Below, piece after piece: positions 60,291 to 64,000 of a stretch of 64,000 nt of DNA. Where the stretch lies: assembly GCF_947179165.1 (NCBI RefSeq), contig NC_077244.1:16936949-17000948 (forward strand), read 5' to 3'. Source of the DNA: Solanum dulcamara. Its lineage: Eukaryota > Streptophyta > Magnoliopsida > Solanales > Solanaceae. The stretch's first letter is position 1, and each line of letters starts with the position of its first letter. The notes under the pieces are model-generated. The model was not told where the DNA came from, searched no databases, and worked only from the letters and a program-made list of their open reading frames with translations. Made by a program: the position numbers and the translations under genes.

Positions 60291-60304
60291 AAAGGAGGGA
60301 AGAA
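60291..60304 (+). other. Polypurine tract of element D
   Basis: AAAGGAGGGAAGAA directly before the 3' LTR start (AGTTATACCCC, where the 5' LTR has TGTTATACCCC). Purine run is complete. Confidence 0.8.
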
Positions 60305-61280
60305 AGTTATACCCCATACTTTTGAACTTCGGAAATCCTTCTTAAACTTTATAAAAGTTGCCACATGACCCCGATTATCTACAACGCTATCAACTAACTC
60401 TTAAAAAAGGAGAATGAGATACTCCATAATAAGGAAGATTGGAAATAGGGCTATAAGCATTCGGAAGGAGTTGGAGGCCAAGTAACGGATCGTAGGACTC
60501 GATTTACTTTCATAAGCTACCAACTTGGATATCTTACATAATTAATCCACTTGAGTATACATCGAGCTTAAGTAGCAAGGAATGCATAGACTCTTGGAGT
60601 GAGACGAGATTACGAACACACGGAAGAGAAATAAGGAGACGACGCGCCTACTCGAAGCAAGTAGGTGATGCACCTACTTGGAAAAATAGGTGATGCACCT
60701 ACATAGGGTCAAGTAGGTGATGCAGCAGCTTGGGTGGACCCCACGCTGCCTTGTGGCAGTCAAGGATTGAGGTGGTGCCCTAGGGGGGCTGCCACGTGTC
60801 ACCCTTAGGGGATGTCATATGTCACCTTCTAAGAAGATGTATATATATGTTATATGATGGAGTATATATCATTTTCAGCACTTCTACCTTAAGAGAATTG
60901 AGAGAAAAATGTGAGAGCAAGAAAGAGGCAGCCACGGGTTGCTCCAATTTAAGCGAAGAAGAGACACAAACTGCCCAATACTTTTCAGCATACTACGAGA
61001 ATTTTCGAGACAATTTTTAGTAAGTTTTAGCAAGCACCAAATGGATAGCAAGCAGTCACAAAATTTCAGCCGCAACTAGAGAACTTCCGAGGCGACTTTT
61101 GGCAACTTTTGTCCAATTTCGGGTAAGGTAAAGGTTTTGCTTTCAATTTGGGGTTTATGGTGTTGTTATGAAGTGTATTATATATTTTTTAAGTGGCTGG
61201 AAATGTGAAAATATCACGGAGATGCTTGACGTTAGAAATATCCTAAAGTGAAGTCGTTGTGCTTAAATTGAAGTCAAGTA
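60305..61280 (+). repeat. D 3' LTR, left part
   Basis: Aligned with the first 1.0 kb of the 5' LTR, including the inverted-repeat cluster (60644-60730) and TATA-like run. It stops after GAAGTCAAGTA, where an unrelated 1.73-kb insertion begins. Confidence 0.88.
60644..60730. repeat. Inverted-repeat cluster in D 3' LTR
   Basis: Same arrangement of AAGTAGGTG and CACCTACTT words as at 54914-55000, with a few substitutions (one arm reads CACCTACAT). Confidence 0.8.
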
Positions 61281-61457
61281 ATTTTGAAGTGTTGTCAAAG
61301 AAATAAATAACAATTCACTCTACCCATTGGAAGTGAAAAGGTTTTACTGAAATTGATTTATGACAAGATACGAGAACACTCTCCATATAGGAGGTTGAGC
61401 AACATGAAACAGGGAAGATCTCCTAAACTTTTTGGATTCTAAAATATTATGACACAT

Positions 61458-61680
61458 TCTTTTTATGATGGTGGTATTTGGGCCAGATTGTGTGTACCTT
61501 GACTAATTTCATATGATATCTATTACCTCCTACCAATACAGGTGTAAAAGTAAATTTTTCCCCAAGGCTTGGGTAGATGGGAAGATATCCCCTAGGTTTT
61601 TTGTTTATCTCTAATGGAATTCGAAACTGAAACCTCATGGTTCTCCCCCACTTCATTAAGAAAAACATAATATTCTTTAG
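61458..61680 (-). mobile_element. SINE (Solanaceae-type)
   Basis: The minus strand reads a box-B-like GTTTCAGTTTCGAATTCC, then CTTCCCATCTACCCAAGCCT, then GGTAGGAGGTAATAGAT, GAAATTAGTCAAGGTACACAC, CTGGCCC and ends ACCACCATCATAAAAAG. I recognise this order as a common Solanaceae SINE body, with C-to-T type decay. The head upstream of box B is poorly defined. No flanking duplication could be matched. A long open frame across it on the minus strand is fortuitous. Confidence 0.7.
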
Positions 61681-62383
61681 TCTTTTATAGGAGAAAGAAA
61701 AAAAAATCAACAAAACTTATAGAGCATTAAGAAAAAAAGAGAGGACTTACACTTCTTCAAAATGAAGTACACAATTTTCAAAAATAAAAGGTTGAACTAA
61801 CATGTATGAATTCAGTACTTGTAACATCAAATTGTAGCTTCAATGACTAATTTCAAACATCCAATAGCCAATGATGACAATTTTAATTGAAGCACTCAAA
61901 ATGATCATCATTAAAATCTAACTGAACAGGCCATAGAATGGTAAATCCAATGTAAATTGATTTTCAATTCCCAATTTGTCAACCATTAGAAAACTAATTT
62001 GCAGTATTCAATTTCATATTAGATTGTTTAATATTTATAATAAGATGATTTGGAAGAAACATGAAAAATGCCCCCACCCCGACACACATTTATCTATAAC
62101 AAAAAGGAGAATAGAAGAGAGAAGCAAAAGAGAAGCCTAGACTCAAAGTAGAAGAAGAAGACAACTCCCATACAAGAGGAAGGAGTCATTCTTTTAAGAA
62201 ACAAATACTGACTTTTTGTAAGACTGAAAGCGTTTTGGAGGTATCAGTTTTCAAAATTTAAAATCAAACCAAATAAATTATGATAAAATGATAAGAGCAG
62301 CAAAAGCATTTGTGTTTGTATTGGGGAAAATTGTCATGTACACGTGGTCCTTAAGGATAAGGGAACACCTGACATCTGAGTGA

Positions 62384-62668
62384 ATCCGGAAAAGAATTCA
62401 GAATAGAGATATCGGGAAAAGCTTCCTTGATCATTATGTATCCGGGTGTAATTGCTTCAACCGGTTGATTCTAATGGTGAAAAAAGCTGAAACTCGGCGC
62501 GTTGAAACAAAAGGACAGACACGTCATCTAGGTGGGAATGTCTTCACCACCAGAGTTTATATTGCGTCAAAAGATGGAAATGGAAACGTACAAGATCCAC
62601 CAAACAGCAGGAGGATTACAGTTGAAAGGCCTAACAATATTTCCAAGTGGAGGATTCTCATTGGGTGA
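62384..62668 (+). CDS. Short open frame of unknown origin in the insertion
   Basis: 95 codons open, from after a TGA at 62381 to TGA at 62666-62668, with no ATG at its start (the first in-frame ATG is at 62474). The text is rich in Arg, Lys and Asn, for example KKAETRRVETKGQTRHLGGN and RRITVERPNNISKWRILIG. I do not recognise a family. It could be an exon piece captured from a host gene or chance. Its composition is less AT-rich than its surroundings, which mildly favours an exon origin. Confidence 0.3.
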   Translation: MRKRIQNRDIGKSFLDHYVSGCNCFNRLILMVKKAETRRVETKGQTRHLGGNVFTTRVYIASKDGNGNVQDPPNSRRITVERPNNISKWRILIG

Positions 62669-63008
62669 TGCATTTTTTTTTTATAAATAGTTATTTTATT
62701 CACTGGGTTGAATTTTCGACAGTACTAAGCAATATATTGATATTTTGTGCTTTGAGTTTTTCTCTCCCTCACGAACTATGCCTTTTTTTTCAAGAACATA
62801 TATACGGACACGCGATTTTGGAACTAACAACAACAGACTATATTCGGAACTTGAGCTAAATCAACAACATCCAAATTTTATTGTTTCATTTATTTATCTT
62901 GTTTATTTATTGTTCTTAATAAGTTTATTTAACAATGGATTAGAAGTCCTTTCGAATCTCCAATAAAAGAGATAAGACTGTTGTACATTCGCCTTTACCC
63001 CGAGACCG
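62669..63008. other. Insertion, right end, no gene seen
   Basis: AT-rich sequence with T-runs. Two short overlapping open frames (62647-62859 and 62745-62966) have no recognisable features. I see no gene. Confidence 0.45.
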
Positions 63009-64000
63009 GAATGTTGTACTTATGGTGCTGCGTCTGTAGGTGGTGTTATGGTATGTTGCAGGGATGGAAAAACTTCTAATGAAGGTTGGGTGCTTCTGGT
63101 TGCAGCCACATAACCCTCCATTGTGTATGATTAAAGGTGTTACCACAGGGAGACTAGAAACCCTATTTTAGATATCATAATTTTGAGCGAGTCGTTGGAT
63201 GTTTGTATTATGTAATGTTGATATGAGTTTCATGTATATATGCTGTAGGGTATTATTGTTGGTTGGCTGTAGTAAATAGGGGTGTAATTGGAGATTCGGA
63301 TAGGGCACATTATAGAGGAGATGCTGCTCGATTTCCATTAACTCATTAACTAGTTAAGGAACTAGTCGAGAAGGAGAGCGAGGAAATGGGTTCTATGAAC
63401 ACTCGTGTATAACTTAAGGTGCTGAAAAATTAAGGGTTGTTGATTCTTGAATTACTTCCATGTTAAATAGGTTTGGAGGACGACGACATGAATGTGACAA
63501 AGAGTAACTCATAAGTGGTATGCGAAGCTTTCTCTTGGCTTATTTTTGGCATAAGTATGTAAAACTATTCTTCTTTCTTTTGGTATATCTTAGATATAAG
63601 TTGTGAATGGTTTGTATATGAAACATGGGGATAATTCCATTTGTAAAGCACTGAGTATAGTTCATAATTCTTATGCACTTCGTGATGGTAGAACTCCTGT
63701 AATAGTTGAGCTATTGCCTTTTTAAGGCTTCTATAGGATAAAAGGTAATATATGTAGAGCCTATTGCTCCTTTCTTTTGCGATGTCTTAAACGTAAATGA
63801 AATAAGGGTGATATGACTGTGGAGGTAGTTCCAGTTGTAAGTTCCAAATATAGCACATGACTAATGTTCACTTCTAAATGCTAAGGTTCTTAAGGCAGTT
63901 GAGCTATCACTCTCTAGCCTTCTATATGCGAAGATATGATCTATGAATCTTAGTCACGTCTAAACATAAAGTTCTCGAGTCTCCTATATGCTGAATGTTA
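63009..64000 (+). repeat. D 3' LTR, right part (runs off window)
   Basis: Resumes with GAATGTTGTACTTATGG and matches the 5' LTR from about 55576 on, including GATAGGGCACATTATAGAGG and CTTGAATTACTTCCATG. A small extra segment near 63538 (TTATTTTTGGC) is a duplication absent from the 5' LTR. About 1.4 kb of this LTR should lie past the window end. Confidence 0.88.

Larger units (their letters stand above)
61281..63008. mobile_element. Unclassified 1.73-kb insertion in D 3' LTR
   Basis: D's LTR text breaks after AAGTCAAGTA and resumes at GAATGTTGTACTTATGG, which are contiguous in the 5' LTR. The 1,728 bases between are unrelated to LTR D. I see no terminal inverted repeat, no LTR and no clear target duplication, so the mechanism is unknown. 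It contains a SINE (61458-61680), a short open frame (62384-62668) and AT-rich non-coding sequence. The right-end text (AAGACTGTTGTACATTCGCC, then TTTACCCCGAGACC) weakly recalls a TS-type SINE end. It may be a chimera of several insertions. Confidence 0.75.
54577..64000 (+). mobile_element. Element D: LARD-like non-autonomous LTR element (continues past window)
   Basis: Very long LTRs (5' 54577-57910, 3.33 kb) flank a 2.4-kb internal region (57911-60304) with a tRNA-iMet-type primer site and purine tract but no gag or pol domain on either strand. The 3' LTR begins at 60305, is interrupted at 61281-63008, and runs off the window. Long LTRs plus a short non-coding interior is the layout called LARD. 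The lead-in to its purine tract (AAGGACGAATGTTTTAAAGG) resembles that of B and C, which suggests descent from a chromovirus. Confidence 0.85.

Noticed and set aside
61447..61713. 88-residue minus-strand open frame
   Set aside because: Coincides with the SINE body, which is a non-coding RNA-derived repeat.
61281..63008. Helitron as explanation of the insertion
   Set aside because: No TC start, no CTRR end with a hairpin and no A/T insertion point at the breakpoints.

Overview
The window is plant nuclear DNA made almost wholly of nested LTR retrotransposons. I find no host gene. The organism is a flowering plant and probably one of the Solanaceae. That rests on the style of the Ty3/gypsy families, tRNA-iMet primer sites reading TGGTATCAGAGC, very long LTRs, and a SINE whose body resembles a common Solanaceae family; it is inference, not proof. 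The setting looks like repeat-rich heterochromatin.

Left part (1-12520). The oldest layer is an Athila/Tat-like integrase on the minus strand, split into 1-346 and 12033-12520. It is split by element A (347-12032), a decayed chromovirus of the Tekay/Del type, also on the minus strand. A is itself interrupted at its gag/protease junction by solo LTR K (6105-8187).

Middle (12521-37470). This is a patchwork of LTR pieces: G (a LARD-like family, minus), H (chromovirus LTR end, plus), and I (E-family LTR, plus) carrying the deletion derivative J (19734-22108, minus). Next is element E (22526-35209, plus), a decayed chromovirus whose 5' LTR holds F (23014-28616), a non-autonomous element with a tRNA-Asp-like primer site and perfect GTGCC target duplications. 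Inverted LTR fragments E' and B' follow.

Right part (37471-64000). Element B (plus) is a decayed chromovirus interrupted by a 389-bp MITE and by element C (43388-53011). C is the youngest and most complete insertion: ATGAT target duplications, two similar 2.32-kb LTRs, and one gag-pol frame carrying 11 nonsense codons and no frameshift. B's 3' LTR is cut after 125 bases by D (54577 to beyond the window end), a LARD-like element with 3.33-kb LTRs and a 2.4-kb internal region without coding sequence. D's 3' LTR contains an unclassified 1.73-kb insertion holding a SINE and a short unidentified open frame.

No copy in the window looks able to move by itself. The layers give a relative order of events: Athila, then A, then K; I, then J; E, then F; B, then C, the MITE and D; D, then the 1.73-kb insertion. 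Element and family letters (A-K, E', B') are my labels. Boundaries come from aligning repeats by eye and are good to a few bases where target duplications are given, otherwise to tens of bases.
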